A stretch of 64,000 bases of DNA from Gammaproteobacteria bacterium (GTDB lineage Bacteria; Pseudomonadota; Gammaproteobacteria; Xanthomonadales; SZUA-36), in contig JAUIBE010000010.1 in the NCBI GenBank assembly GCA_030428105.1, forward strand, positions 45,085-109,084, given 5' to 3'. Both the position numbers and the translations under genes were made by a program. Below, piece after piece: positions 35,008 to 43,592 of the stretch (the first letter of the stretch is position 1; the number at the start of each line of letters is the position of its first letter). The notes beneath the pieces are model-generated. The model made no database searches. It was given only the letters and a program-made list of their open reading frames with translations, and was not told the origin of the DNA.

Positions 35008-38000
35008 CTATTCCAGGCCGTTGTAGAACAGTACATCGCTGGTGCCCTTGAGTTCTACCAGTAGTGGGCTGGCGGGGTCATTGGAGATGACCCGCAAATA
35101 CGCTTTGCGTCGCCCGCTGGATTGCGGCTCGAAGCGCAGCGAGATGGCGCAGGTGTCGCTCGGCGCCATGGTTTCACCGCTGCACAGATCACCGCCAGCT
35201 TCGATGATGAAGTCGGTGGCGTGCTGCCCGATTACGGTGGCGGACTGGATCACCAGGGGCGCATCGCCGATGTTGTCGATGAATACCAGTTGGCTGCCTG
35301 ACTGGCCGCCTGGGGCAACCTCGCCGAAGTCCAGGCGCTCGGGGGAGGCGACTGCCTGCGGGCGACTCGCGCTGCCCCGTTCATAGGCGCCAATTTCGCA
35401 CCCGCCATCCTGGGGCCGGGTAAAGCCACGCAGGTCGGTGGCTGGGCAGGCGCCTGATACAGCGTCCATGGCCGGGCTTTCGGCCCGTGGCACCATGGTT
35501 GGAAGGCCGGTGGTGGAGTAGATCAGCGGCTCCAGCAAGGGATCGACATCTACCTGGTCACCGGCAGATGGGGTGAAGGTGCAGCCCTCAAGGTCATCGT
35601 TGATGATGTTGTCGCCGCCGGAGGTGAGCTGGTTCAGGCAACCGCCACCGCCGGGGTTGGTGGCAGTATTTCCTGTCAGGATGGTGGCCTGCAGGGTGGC
35701 CGCTGAACTGGAGGAGAACTCGCCGAAGATTCCCGCACCGATTGAACGCGAGTGGTTGGCGACGATGGTGGTGAATCTGATATCCAAGGTTGCACCGGAG
35801 CTGGGTGCGGTGCTGATGGCCCCACCGCTGAATGCTTCGTTGTTGTACAGCAGCACGTTTTCCAGCGTGGCGTTGCCGAAATTTCGAATCGCCCCGCCGC
35901 TGCCGCCGCCCAGTACGGCCTTGTTGTCGAGCAGCACGCTGCGTCGGATGGTGAGTTGCCCCTCGCTGGAAATCGCGCCGCCGCCAACCGATCGGCCGTT
36001 TTGCAGAATGGCGTCTTCAATCAGCAGGCTGCCCAGGTTGTTGATTAAACCACCCACACCTTGGACATCTTCACCACCACCGCTGAGGGTGAGTTGGCTA
36101 ATGTCCAGCGAGGCGCCAGGGTCGATTTCAAACACACGTTGGTCACCATCGGCGATGATTTCGGTGCTGGTGGCGCCAAGGCCGATGATTTTCACATCGG
36201 CCGTCACGGCAATGGCCTGGTCTTCCAGTAACACCGATGCTTGTGGCAGTGCAATCACGCGCATCCCGCCCAGGGCGTTGGCTTCCTCGATAGCAGCGCG
36301 CAGGCTGCAGCGGCCGTTGGCATCGGCACACAGCCCATTACCGGGGTTGGCGCTGGGGGTGTCGCCGGCAAGGTTTGATACCAGGTAATCCGCCGTGGCG
36401 ACCACGAAACGCTCCATCTCCAGCAAGGTGTCGCCGCCGTAGTTCTGCTGGTCCGCGCTGAGCTCGGCCCGCGAGTGCGGGATGGTGCCCGGCGTGAGCG
36501 TCGCATCGGGCAGGGCGGTTATGGTGACCAGGCGGTCCACCGGTGGCGGTGAGCTGGACGCACCACGCGCAATGGGGTGCAGGTCGGGAATGGCGCAACT
36601 CACCTCCGCACCTGTGTTGCTGCACGAAGCACCGCTGGCCGAGAGGAAGGACAACCGCGAGTCCAGCGTAACCTCGAGCGTGGTACTGGTTGCGACCAAT
36701 CCGGCGCCGCCTTCGCCCTCGAAGTTGCTCATGCCAATGCTGTAAACCACCGGCTGGCCCTCGCTGATGGCTTGTTCCTCCAGCGTCTCGAACAGGTTCA
36801 GGTTGGTCATGGGGCTAACTGTTACCGGCACGTTGATGCAGCTCACGGCCAGGGCCGTATCGGTAACACATACCTGGGTGTTGTAAGCGCCGGCCGAGGC
36901 ATACACGTGTCGCGCATTGAGCAGCCCATCGCCGCTGGCGTTGAAATCCAGCAGCGGGCCGGTGATGGTGCCGTCTTCCAGGATCTCGCCCTCGGTTTCC
37001 ACCGTGCCGTCGGCCCAATTGACGGCGAGCGTGTGTTCATCATTCGAATCCGGGTCGAACACCCCAACGCTCAGCTCCCACGAGTACCCGACCCCGGTCA
37101 CGAGATCGATGGGGTCGGTGGGGCCGGTCAGTTCCGGCGCATCGTTTTCCGGTGTAATCGTGATCAACACGGCCTCAGGTTCCGAAACATCCACGCCATC
37201 GCTGACCACGAAGGTAAAGCTGTCTTCACCGTTGAAATGCTCGTCAGGGGTATAGGTGGCGTTCATTCCGCTGATCGACACCGAGCCGTTCTCTGGCTGC
37301 GTGGCCACCGAAGCAGTCAGGCTCTGCAGTGGCTCCCACGGGTAGGTGTCGCCGATATCGGCATCGCTGCCATCGAGCGGAATCAGCAGCGGCGTATCCT
37401 CGGGCCCCACGGCAGCAAGCCCCGGCGTCGCAAACGGCGGGCGCTGGTTCTGGCTGACATTCACGGTGGCGGTGGCAATGTTGCTGCGCAGCAGTTCGCC
37501 ATCCACGCGCAGGCCGTCGCTGGCGTAGTAATCGAAGGTGTCGGCGCCAATGAAGTTGTTGAACGAGCGGTAGGTGACCTCGCCGGTATCCGGCCCGGTC
37601 ATGGTCACCGGGTTGGCCGAGAAGATGTGCAGGATATCGGTGTTGGAATCGAGCACGTAGAAGCTGCTGGCGTTCACCGTCACATCGCGCACATAGCCGA
37701 ATTGGCCAATGATGAAGCAGTTCACCGCCTCGCAATCCGACAGCGCCTGGCCGGCGAAAAAACCCTCCGGAGTAAAGCGCTGCACCCGGTTATTGTTGGT
37801 ATCCGCCACATAAAGAATATCGTTGGGATCGATGGCAAAGCCCTGGGGATTGTCGAGCTGCCCCGGCATGTCGCCGGAACTCTGGGTCCAGTCGCACCAG
37901 TCATTGGTGCACGAGTAACCGATGCTGCGCTTGATGGCCACGTTGCAGGCAGCCTCTTCGCCCGGCGCCGTATCAATATCGCAACGCCCGTTCCAGCCCA

Positions 38001-40404
38001 CGTACTCGCCCGAGGTAAACCCGGAAGGGCTGGTGCTGCGGTCGATTTCCGAAGCGGTGAACTTGTGGATGCGGTCGAGGTTGAGATCGAGCACATAGAC
38101 ATTGCCCTGGCTGTCGCTATCCATATCCACCGCCTGGCCAAAATCGCCCTGGGCCTGGCTGGCCGGCGCGCCCAGGCGTTCTAAAAACACCACCGCGTTG
38201 TTGCCGCCAGTGTCGCGCTCGAGGAAATCGTAGGCGTATACCCGAATCTGGTCAGCCACGTAAACAATGCCCTGCGGGTCGATGGTGGCATCAATCGGGT
38301 CGCCGGGGTCAATCACGCCCGGCGGGAAGAAATCGATGCGGATGGTTTCGGTATCCCCGGCCAGCAGGGCATCAACGGTGATCAGGCGCTCGGTCTCGGT
38401 GTTCACCCAGTACAGGAACGGTTGCTCATAGCCGGGCAGGCCGCCGGGGTGGAACGAAAGCTTACTCGGCCCCGGCGTGTTGTTGAAAATCTTCTCGCCC
38501 AGCAATTCGCCATCGGGGCCAAAGCGCGCAATGCGGTCGTCATCGGTCGCAGTACCGGTGCCCGCACCGTTGCACTCCACTTCCTTGTCGATGACGTAGG
38601 TGATGCCCTCGTCGGTGGTGGTGACGTACTGCGGTTCGTACACGTAGTCCTGCACCGGCAGTGGATCTCCGTCGATGCAGATCTGGTCGAGTTCCAGGTC
38701 GCTGAGCTGGCGGGCCACGCGCAGGTCATCGACAAAAGTGGGCAGCAGCGGGGCCACGAAGAAACCCTCGTCCGGCCGCCGGTCGATGTAAAAAAACAGG
38801 TCATCCAGGTCAGCATCGCTGCCGCTCAAGGGCACGGTGATTTCAGCGAAGGAAAGCCCGCTGGCCGAAGCGTTGTCGGCCACCGGCGTGGTGTTGCTGC
38901 CAATCGCCTTGACGGTCACCTTCTGCTCCACCCACGGCGATACGTTGGCCGAGGCATCGATGGCGCGCCAGCGCACCACCGTTGTACCGAAGGGGAAGGT
39001 CGCCGGGCCGTCGTACTCCACCACCGGCTCCAGGTCGGCCACGTCGAACACCTGCGGCACGCCGATATCCACCGTGGCGGGCGCGCTGGCCTCCTCGGTC
39101 ACCACCGGGGGCGGCGGTGCAATCTGCGGCGGCTGGGTGTCTTCCACAATCAGCACCTGCAGCTGGGTTTCTTCGTTCACGCCGCCAGCCGGCGTGGGGC
39201 CGGCATCCCGCGCCGTCCAGATCAGGTTGTGGCTACCGATGGGGTAGAACGGCTGCAGCGGCAGAGTCAGTTGCGGCTCGCGCCCGCAGGTGTCGGTGGC
39301 CACCACTGAGGCGCGAATGATCTCGCTAAACGCGCGGCTGGATTGCCCGCCCGGCTCATTGGCTTCCACGCGATAGGTCTCGAATGACGGGTCAACGAAC
39401 TCGATCACCGGCACCGTGGTATCAAACACCTTTACTTCCTGGGTATCCACCGCCACCGCGCCGGTGGGGTACGTTTCCAGGAAACTGCCGAGCACATCCT
39501 CGCGCGCGGCCTCGTAAATGCCGCGCAGAATGGCCTTGGCCGCCTCTTTTTTCGAGCCGGGCGGTTTGCCGGGCACGTAGATGGGTGGCAGGGTATCGAG
39601 CAGTTCCACTTCGGTTTCCGCGCGCCAGGTGACGGTGTGAGTGCCCACTGGTAACTGCAGCTTGCGGTCGATCACGATCGGGCAGGGGCCGCCCTCGTTG
39701 TTGAACGGAATGGAGCCATCGAGCGCACAGCCGATGGCGGTGAACAGGTCGCTCTCCGGCGCCTCGATGCCAAAAGGCCCAATACGGGCCACAAATTCGG
39801 GTTCAGGCGCAATGTTGCTGTAGCCCGGCGGCGCCTCACCCGGCATGAACAGCCGCACGTTCACATCGGTATTGAAGTGCCACACCTCGGGCGTGCCCAG
39901 CCCGATGGAATCCTGCGTGCTGGTAAACGACCAGTCGCCCATCACGCTGGTGGGAATGCCCAGGAAATCCGACCGCCCACCGGCAATCTGCGGCTGGCTG
40001 AACTCGTAGGCGCAGTTGGGGCCATCGTCGGTGGCCACATTGGGGTGCACACTGCGCGGGTCGGGCGCTTCCAGATGCGGCGGGCAGAACTTCAGCCCCA
40101 GGTTGGCGGCATAGGCCGGCACCTGCCCCAGGGCGTAATCCCACGGCGGGTTGGGCACCAGGCCAAAGCTGAACGCCGCGGCAAAGGGCACGGTAAATGC
40201 GCCGATGCACAGCAGGTTGTTGTCGCCGGCGTTGAGTTCATCACTCGCCAGCCGCGCCTCCAGCCCATCGATCAACTCCGGGTTGATGGCACCGGGCGGC
40301 AACTGGCGCAGGTAGGCCAGCGCCTTCTCGGCGTCGGCATTGTTGGCAAAAGCGCCCGCGCTGCTCAAGAGCAACGCCAGCGTGGCAATGATTCGAATCA
40401 ACAT
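35008..40404 (-). CDS. Giant exported mosaic protein (HYR, NHL propeller, Ig-like, CSLREA beta-helix, choice-of-anchor)
   Basis: About 1,798 residues from the ATG at 40404, which starts directly before a signal peptide (LIRIIATLALLLSSAGAFA). An upstream TTG at 40440 is less likely. Domains in order: unassigned region to about 320; HYR-like domains about 328-485 (FPFGTTVVRWRAIDASANVS); six-bladed NHL-type propeller about 570-935 (FAIDPNDILYVADTNNNRVQ); Ig-like/cadherin-like repeat about 970-1060 (ATYTPDEHFNGEDSFTFVVS); PKD- and DUF11-like parts to 1330; CSLREA-type parallel beta-helix from about 1365 (RCSLRAAIEEANA); choice-of-anchor Q motif near 1673 (CEIGAYERG); ASH/choice-of-anchor D domain about 1681-1790; tail DVLFYNGLE. 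It is divergent from the sigma/kinase pair, which may control it. Confidence 0.85.
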   Translation of the reverse strand: MLIRIIATLALLLSSAGAFANNADAEKALAYLRQLPPGAINPELIDGLEARLASDELNAGDNNLLCIGAFTVPFAAAFSFGLVPNPPWDYALGQVPAYAANLGLKFCPPHLEAPDPRSVHPNVATDDGPNCAYEFSQPQIAGGRSDFLGIPTSVMGDWSFTSTQDSIGLGTPEVWHFNTDVNVRLFMPGEAPPGYSNIAPEPEFVARIGPFGIEAPESDLFTAIGCALDGSIPFNNEGGPCPIVIDRKLQLPVGTHTVTWRAETEVELLDTLPPIYVPGKPPGSKKEAAKAILRGIYEAAREDVLGSFLETYPTGAVAVDTQEVKVFDTTVPVIEFVDPSFETYRVEANEPGGQSSRAFSEIIRASVVATDTCGREPQLTLPLQPFYPIGSHNLIWTARDAGPTPAGGVNEETQLQVLIVEDTQPPQIAPPPPVVTEEASAPATVDIGVPQVFDVADLEPVVEYDGPATFPFGTTVVRWRAIDASANVSPWVEQKVTVKAIGSNTTPVADNASASGLSFAEITVPLSGSDADLDDLFFYIDRRPDEGFFVAPLLPTFVDDLRVARQLSDLELDQICIDGDPLPVQDYVYEPQYVTTTDEGITYVIDKEVECNGAGTGTATDDDRIARFGPDGELLGEKIFNNTPGPSKLSFHPGGLPGYEQPFLYWVNTETERLITVDALLAGDTETIRIDFFPPGVIDPGDPIDATIDPQGIVYVADQIRVYAYDFLERDTGGNNAVVFLERLGAPASQAQGDFGQAVDMDSDSQGNVYVLDLNLDRIHKFTASEIDRSTSPSGFTSGEYVGWNGRCDIDTAPGEEAACNVAIKRSIGYSCTNDWCDWTQSSGDMPGQLDNPQGFAIDPNDILYVADTNNNRVQRFTPEGFFAGQALSDCEAVNCFIIGQFGYVRDVTVNASSFYVLDSNTDILHIFSANPVTMTGPDTGEVTYRSFNNFIGADTFDYYASDGLRVDGELLRSNIATATVNVSQNQRPPFATPGLAAVGPEDTPLLIPLDGSDADIGDTYPWEPLQSLTASVATQPENGSVSISGMNATYTPDEHFNGEDSFTFVVSDGVDVSEPEAVLITITPENDAPELTGPTDPIDLVTGVGYSWELSVGVFDPDSNDEHTLAVNWADGTVETEGEILEDGTITGPLLDFNASGDGLLNARHVYASAGAYNTQVCVTDTALAVSCINVPVTVSPMTNLNLFETLEEQAISEGQPVVYSIGMSNFEGEGGAGLVATSTTLEVTLDSRLSFLSASGASCSNTGAEVSCAIPDLHPIARGASSSPPPVDRLVTITALPDATLTPGTIPHSRAELSADQQNYGGDTLLEMERFVVATADYLVSNLAGDTPSANPGNGLCADANGRCSLRAAIEEANALGGMRVIALPQASVLLEDQAIAVTADVKIIGLGATSTEIIADGDQRVFEIDPGASLDISQLTLSGGGEDVQGVGGLINNLGSLLIEDAILQNGRSVGGGAISSEGQLTIRRSVLLDNKAVLGGGSGGAIRNFGNATLENVLLYNNEAFSGGAISTAPSSGATLDIRFTTIVANHSRSIGAGIFGEFSSSSAATLQATILTGNTATNPGGGGCLNQLTSGGDNIINDDLEGCTFTPSAGDQVDVDPLLEPLIYSTTGLPTMVPRAESPAMDAVSGACPATDLRGFTRPQDGGCEIGAYERGSASRPQAVASPERLDFGEVAPGGQSGSQLVFIDNIGDAPLVIQSATVIGQHATDFIIEAGGDLCSGETMAPSDTCAISLRFEPQSSGRRKAYLRVISNDPASPLLVELKGTSDVLFYNGLE

Positions 40405-40504
40405 GGTCCGGTTCACGATGTGGCCTGTGCAAATTGGCAAGTTCTGGGGGGTATATGCGGCAAGTCGGGCATAATCGGATCATCGGTAGTTGAAGAAGCG
40501 ACTT

Positions 40505-41077
40505 ATGCACACACCCCGGCAGCCGCCGTTAACCGAACTGCTGCAGCGTTCGGCGGACGGTGACAAGCAGGCGCAGGATGCCGCCTGGTCGCACATACAC
40601 GACCAGCTGCGCGCGGTGGCGCGCGTGCGCCTGCAGCGCGAGGCCGCGCCGGAGTGCCAGCCCACCGAACTGGTGCACGAGGCCTTCCTCAAGCTGGATG
40701 GCTTAACCCTTGCCCCCCGCGACCGCAGCCACTTCCTGGCCCTGGCGGCCCGCGCCATGCGCCAGGTGCTGGTGGACCAGGCCCGTGCCCGACGTGCGGA
40801 AAAACGAGGCGGCGGCCAGCCAGCGCTGACACTGAAAACCAACTGGATCGACCACAACGCCCCTGCAGAGCAACAAGCCTGCGATGTGCTGGACCTGCAC
40901 GAAGCCATCAACCACCTGGCCACCATGGACGAACGCAAGGCGGAAGCGGTGGTGCTGAGCTACTTCGGCGGCCTCACCGACAGCGAAGTGGCGGATGCAC
41001 TGGCGGTCTCCGAGCCCACCGTGAAACGCGACCTGCGCACCGCGCGGGCGTGGCTGGCAAGTACCCTGGCCGCATGA
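40505..41077 (+). CDS. ECF-type sigma-70 factor (TIGR02999-like)
   Basis: 190 residues from the ATG at 40505; an in-frame TTG at 40490 would add five residues. Region 2 spans about residues 20-90 (ECQPTELVHEAFLKLD, then FLALAARAMRQVLVDQARAR) and region 4 about 125-185 (VVLSYFGGLTDSEVADALAV, SEPTVKRDLRTARAWL). The R-A-M-R-x-x-L-V-D-x-A-R-x-R-x-A pattern marks the TIGR02999-type group found next to Ser/Thr kinases. No anti-sigma factor is present; in related systems the kinase phosphorylates and activates the sigma factor. Its stop overlaps the kinase start (ATGA). The giant exported protein is transcribed divergently from the same 100-base region. Confidence 0.9.
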   Translation: MHTPRQPPLTELLQRSADGDKQAQDAAWSHIHDQLRAVARVRLQREAAPECQPTELVHEAFLKLDGLTLAPRDRSHFLALAARAMRQVLVDQARARRAEKRGGGQPALTLKTNWIDHNAPAEQQACDVLDLHEAINHLATMDERKAEAVVLSYFGGLTDSEVADALAVSEPTVKRDLRTARAWLASTLAA

Positions 41078-43368
41078 TGAAACCGGAAGACTTCCAGCGC
41101 CTGGAGCAGTATTTCGAACGCGCCGTGGAGGCGGATGTGGCACAGCGCGAGGCCATCATTCGCGAACTGAACGAAGAAAGCCCCGAGCTGGCGGCAAGCC
41201 TGCGCGGCATGCTGGCGGCCGATGCTGAGCAGACAGACCCGATAAAGGGCGTGGTGGCCGAGGGCGTTTCCAGCGCCACGGCCCAGGGCAATGACACCCG
41301 GGCCGGCCCACAACACATCGGCCCCTTCGAAGTGATCTCCCGCCTGGGCGCTGGCGGCATGGGCGTGGTGTACCTGTGCCGGCGCAAGGAAGAAGACTTC
41401 GACCAACTGGTGGCGGTAAAGCGCCTGGCCTTCGCCGCCGACACCGACTTCGCCCGCCAGCGCCTGCGCATGGAGCGTGCCGTGCTGGCCGGGCTGCGCC
41501 ACCCCAACATCGCCCAGCTCATTGATGGTGGCGAGGATGAAAACGGCACGCCGTTCGTGGCCATGGAATACGTGGATGGGGTTTCCATCGACCGCTATGT
41601 AATCGAGCAGAAACTCGACCGCGAGGCTCAGGTGCGGCTGTTCCTGGCGCTGTGCGAGGCGGTGCAGTTTGCCCACCGCAACGGCGTGATTCACCGCGAC
41701 ATCAAGGCGGCCAACGTGCAGATCGACAGCCATGGCCAGCTCAAGCTGCTGGATTTTGGCATTGCCAAGCTGGTGCGGGATGCAGAGAAGCCTCCAGAGC
41801 CCATGACCGTCGCCGCCTCGATGACCCCGGATTACGCCAGCCCCGAGCAGGTGCGCGGCGAGCCCGCCACCCAGGCCTCCGATATCTACTCCATGGGCGT
41901 GCTGCTGTTCGAACTGCTGGCCGGCAAGCGCCCCTACGACTTCCTTACCAAGCGCCCCTCGGAAATCGAGCGCATAGTGTGCGAAACCAATGCGCCGCCG
42001 CTGGTGGGCAAGGGAGCTGCGGACCTCAACAGCATCATCGCCCGCGCCATGCACAAGCAGCCCGAACGGCGCTATGCCTCGGCCGCGGAACTGGGCGATG
42101 ACCTCAATCGCTGGCTCACCGGACACCCGGTGGAAGCGCGGCCCGATTCCGCGCTGTACCGCGCCTCGCGCTTTGTGCGCCGCCACCCCTTTGGCACCTT
42201 CACCACCGCATTGATCGCATTGCTGCTGGCCGGCTTCGGATCGGTGATGGCCTGGCAAGCCCACCAACTGGCCGTGCAGCGCGACACCGCCGAGCGCGAG
42301 GCCCGCGTGGCCGGCGAAACCGCCGACTTCCTGGTGGAACTATTCGCCCTTTCCGACCCGCGCGAAGGCAACCCCGAAAACGTGAGGGCCAGGGATCTGC
42401 TGGCACGCGCCGCCGAACAGCTTCCCGAGCAGATGGAAAGCGACCCCCTGGGCCGCGCCCGGCTGATGCACGTGATCGGCCTGGCCTACGCCAACCTGGG
42501 CGATGACGCGCGCGGCACCGGCCTGCTGGAGCAATCGCTGGCCCTGCGCGAAAACCACGCCGGCCCCAACAGCCTGGAAGTGGCCGATGCGCTGAACCGC
42601 CTGGGTAACGTGCACCGAAGGTTCGGCCGCCTGCAGCAAGCCGAACCCATGCTGGTGCGCGCGCTGGAAATCCGCGAACAGGCCGGACAGGTTGATTACG
42701 ACCTGGCCGATTCCTACAACAACGTCGGCCTGCTACAAAACGACCTGGGGTACTACGAACGCGCCGAGGCCACGCTGCGCCGCTCCATCACGCTGCACCA
42801 ACAATACGACGGCCAGGACACCCCCAGCGCCGCCTCACCCCTGCACAACTTGGCCCTCTCCCTGCAACGCCAGGGCCGCCTGGACGAAGCCCGCGAAGCT
42901 GCCCAGCAAGCCATCGCCCTCAAGCGCGCCGAAGGCCGCAACCAGGCCTCCATAGCTAATACCCTGGCTGTGCTGGCCAACATCGAGCGCGAACGCGGCC
43001 TGCTCGATGAAGCGCTGCAACACAGCCAGGAAAGCCTGACCCTGCGCGAGGGGATTTACGGCCGTAACAATGTGCTGATTGCCAGTGGGTTAAGGACGCA
43101 CGCTGAGGTGTTGTTAGCGCGGGGGGATGCGGAAGAGGCGGAGGCATTGTATCGGGAGGCGTTGGCGTTGCATGAGGCCAACGGGAGTTTGGAGACGATC
43201 CGGGCGGCGGAGATTCAGTTGGGGTTGGGGCGGTTGTTGATGGAGCTGGGTCGAGATGATGAGTCAGTGATCCTACTGAACCGAGCTGCTGAGACAGCGC
43301 GGCGAGAGTTGCCTCATGGGAGCCCTGAGTTAAATAAGTTTGAGTTAGCCACCCAGCTTCGTTCTTGA
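41074..43368 (+). CDS. Membrane Ser/Thr protein kinase (PknB-like) with TPR tail
   Basis: 764 residues from ATG 41074. An open frame continues upstream to 40654 but it is antisense-free shadow of the sigma gene. The kinase domain (about residues 85-350) has LGAGGMGVVYLCRRK (glycine loop), the VAVKRL lysine, HRDIKAANV (catalytic loop), LLDFGIAKL (DFG) and DYASPEQVRGE. One membrane helix at about 375-400 (TTALIALLLAGFGSVMA) is followed by tetratricopeptide repeats up to the end (repeats such as ADALNRLGNVHRRFGRL). The TPR part should be periplasmic and act as sensor or scaffold. The last 80 residues switch to a purine-rich codon pattern. Co-translated with the sigma factor, its probable target. 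Confidence 0.92.
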   Translation: MMKPEDFQRLEQYFERAVEADVAQREAIIRELNEESPELAASLRGMLAADAEQTDPIKGVVAEGVSSATAQGNDTRAGPQHIGPFEVISRLGAGGMGVVYLCRRKEEDFDQLVAVKRLAFAADTDFARQRLRMERAVLAGLRHPNIAQLIDGGEDENGTPFVAMEYVDGVSIDRYVIEQKLDREAQVRLFLALCEAVQFAHRNGVIHRDIKAANVQIDSHGQLKLLDFGIAKLVRDAEKPPEPMTVAASMTPDYASPEQVRGEPATQASDIYSMGVLLFELLAGKRPYDFLTKRPSEIERIVCETNAPPLVGKGAADLNSIIARAMHKQPERRYASAAELGDDLNRWLTGHPVEARPDSALYRASRFVRRHPFGTFTTALIALLLAGFGSVMAWQAHQLAVQRDTAEREARVAGETADFLVELFALSDPREGNPENVRARDLLARAAEQLPEQMESDPLGRARLMHVIGLAYANLGDDARGTGLLEQSLALRENHAGPNSLEVADALNRLGNVHRRFGRLQQAEPMLVRALEIREQAGQVDYDLADSYNNVGLLQNDLGYYERAEATLRRSITLHQQYDGQDTPSAASPLHNLALSLQRQGRLDEAREAAQQAIALKRAEGRNQASIANTLAVLANIERERGLLDEALQHSQESLTLREGIYGRNNVLIASGLRTHAEVLLARGDAEEAEALYREALALHEANGSLETIRAAEIQLGLGRLLMELGRDDESVILLNRAAETARRELPHGSPELNKFELATQLRS

Positions 43369-43592
43369 AGAACGCGGTCAGTCATGCTTTAGGTTGACTT
43401 TCGCAAGCGCCCATCACAAAAAATTTGTGGTAGAAGGGTTGGTGTTTTTACTTTCGGCTGGGACTTGGCGGTATATTAACCGCAAGCGGCGGCAACGAGT
43501 GAGCCGCTAACAAAGATAGGGCTGAATAGTCCTAATTCTCATATGCATATAGAATGCGATTTTGAGGACAAATCTGAGTGCAAGGGGGACGT
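43369..43592. other. Gene-free gap before the STAND-like gene
   Basis: 224 bases, more A+T-rich than the flanks to the left. A small dyad AGCGGC (43485-43490) / GCCGCT (43503-43508) and a TATATT-like box near 43472 are the only visible structures; a promoter for the downstream gene is expected here. No small gene or RNA that I recognise. Confidence 0.4.

Noticed and set aside
36577..38184. Long plus-strand open frame (535 codons) inside the giant exported gene
   Set aside because: It is antisense to a coding region with clear domains and signal peptide, has His/Gly/Val-rich composition of a shadow frame and no recognisable motif.
40654..41073. N-terminal extension of the kinase frame
   Set aside because: It overlaps the sigma factor gene out of frame and has Pro/Arg-rich shadow composition; the ATG at 41074 overlaps the sigma stop in the standard ATGA form.
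40960..42267. Minus-strand open frame (435 codons) opposite the kinase gene
   Set aside because: The kinase motifs on the plus strand are intact; the antisense frame has no motif and no ribosome site.
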